Shown here: positions 22,920 through 22,994 of the stretch, one piece after another | Numbering within the stretch: position 1 is the stretch's first letter | Layout of the letters: every line of letters begins with the position of its first letter | NCBI GenBank assembly: GCA_003219355.1 | Contig: QHOQ01000065.1 | Coordinates: 1-22,994 of the forward strand | DNA length: 22,994 bases | From: Verrucomicrobiota bacterium | Lineage (GTDB): Bacteria; Verrucomicrobiota; Verrucomicrobiia; Chthoniobacterales; UBA10450 | Reading direction: 5' to 3' | Notes under the pieces: model-generated | Told to the model about the DNA's origin: nothing | The model's input: only the letters and a program-made list of their open reading frames with translations | The model's database searches: none | Made by a program: the position numbers and the translations under genes

Positions 22920-22994
22920 GGGAAATTACCTATCGTCAGGCGCTCAATGAAGCGCTCGCGGAGGAGCTGGAGCGCGACCCGGATGTTTTCCTCA
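22916..22994 (+). CDS. pdhB: Pyruvate dehydrogenase E1 component, beta subunit (N-terminal fragment)
   Basis: GTG at 22916 opens a frame reading REITYRQALNEALAEELERD..., the usual E1-beta N-terminus. It overlaps the pdhA stop (GTGA) and runs off the right edge, so only 26 codons are visible. Confidence 0.88.
   Translation, partial: MREITYRQALNEALAEELERDPDVFL

Overview
This 23 kb window is compact bacterial chromosome of roughly 55% GC (by eye). It carries housekeeping genes on both strands and no phage, transposase or CRISPR. Gene content and intergenic style suggest a Verrucomicrobiota genome, probably a soil Spartobacteria/Chthoniobacterales ('Udaeobacter'-like) member. The clues are a divergent Dxs, HemQ next to a serine tRNA, a GlmU-like hexapeptide protein, many GTG/ATG starts without a clear Shine-Dalgarno, and short palindromic repeats between genes. 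The lineage call is inference from memory, not a search result.

Layout. Positions 1-3080, minus strand: xseB-dxs (dxs runs off the left edge), a secreted NTF2/DUF4440-like protein, and the glycine-cleavage pair gcvT-gcvH, which overlap by ATGA. Positions 3179-4955, plus strand: a rhomboid-like membrane protein with a C-terminal Cys/His cluster, hemQ, and tRNA-Ser(GGA). Positions 4990-8808, minus strand: a monocistronic gene for a 19-residue Lys/Arg/Ala peptide, then suhB, ispF, cysS and a hexapeptide acyltransferase-like gene. Positions 8920-11659, minus strand: yicC-gmk-coaC-coaB, tightly overlapped, with coaBC split in two and no rpoZ. Positions 11811-15639: a plus-strand SLC13/ArsB-type permease, mutY converging on it, then rnhC and an HU-family protein. 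Positions 15678-20905: a minus-strand hybrid histidine kinase, divergent from a membrane GT2 glycan synthase that overlaps an exported L,D-transpeptidase gene. Positions 21001-22994, plus strand: rpsT, a DUF6580 membrane protein, pdhA and the start of pdhB.

How they fit together: dxs and ispF are two steps of the MEP isoprenoid pathway. gcvT/gcvH and pdhA/pdhB belong to lipoyl-dependent complexes. gmk, coaC and coaB supply nucleotides and coenzyme A. mutY and rnhC are genome-maintenance enzymes starting divergently from a repeat-filled spacer. The GT2/L,D-transpeptidase pair looks like an envelope module, possibly sensed by the neighbouring kinase.

The least explained features are the 19-residue basic peptide gene with its own expression signals, several distinct inverted-repeat elements beside start codons, an Asp-to-Glu change at the expected catalytic position of MutY, and the protease-dead-looking rhomboid homologue. 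I saw no clearly new multi-gene defence or biosynthetic system.
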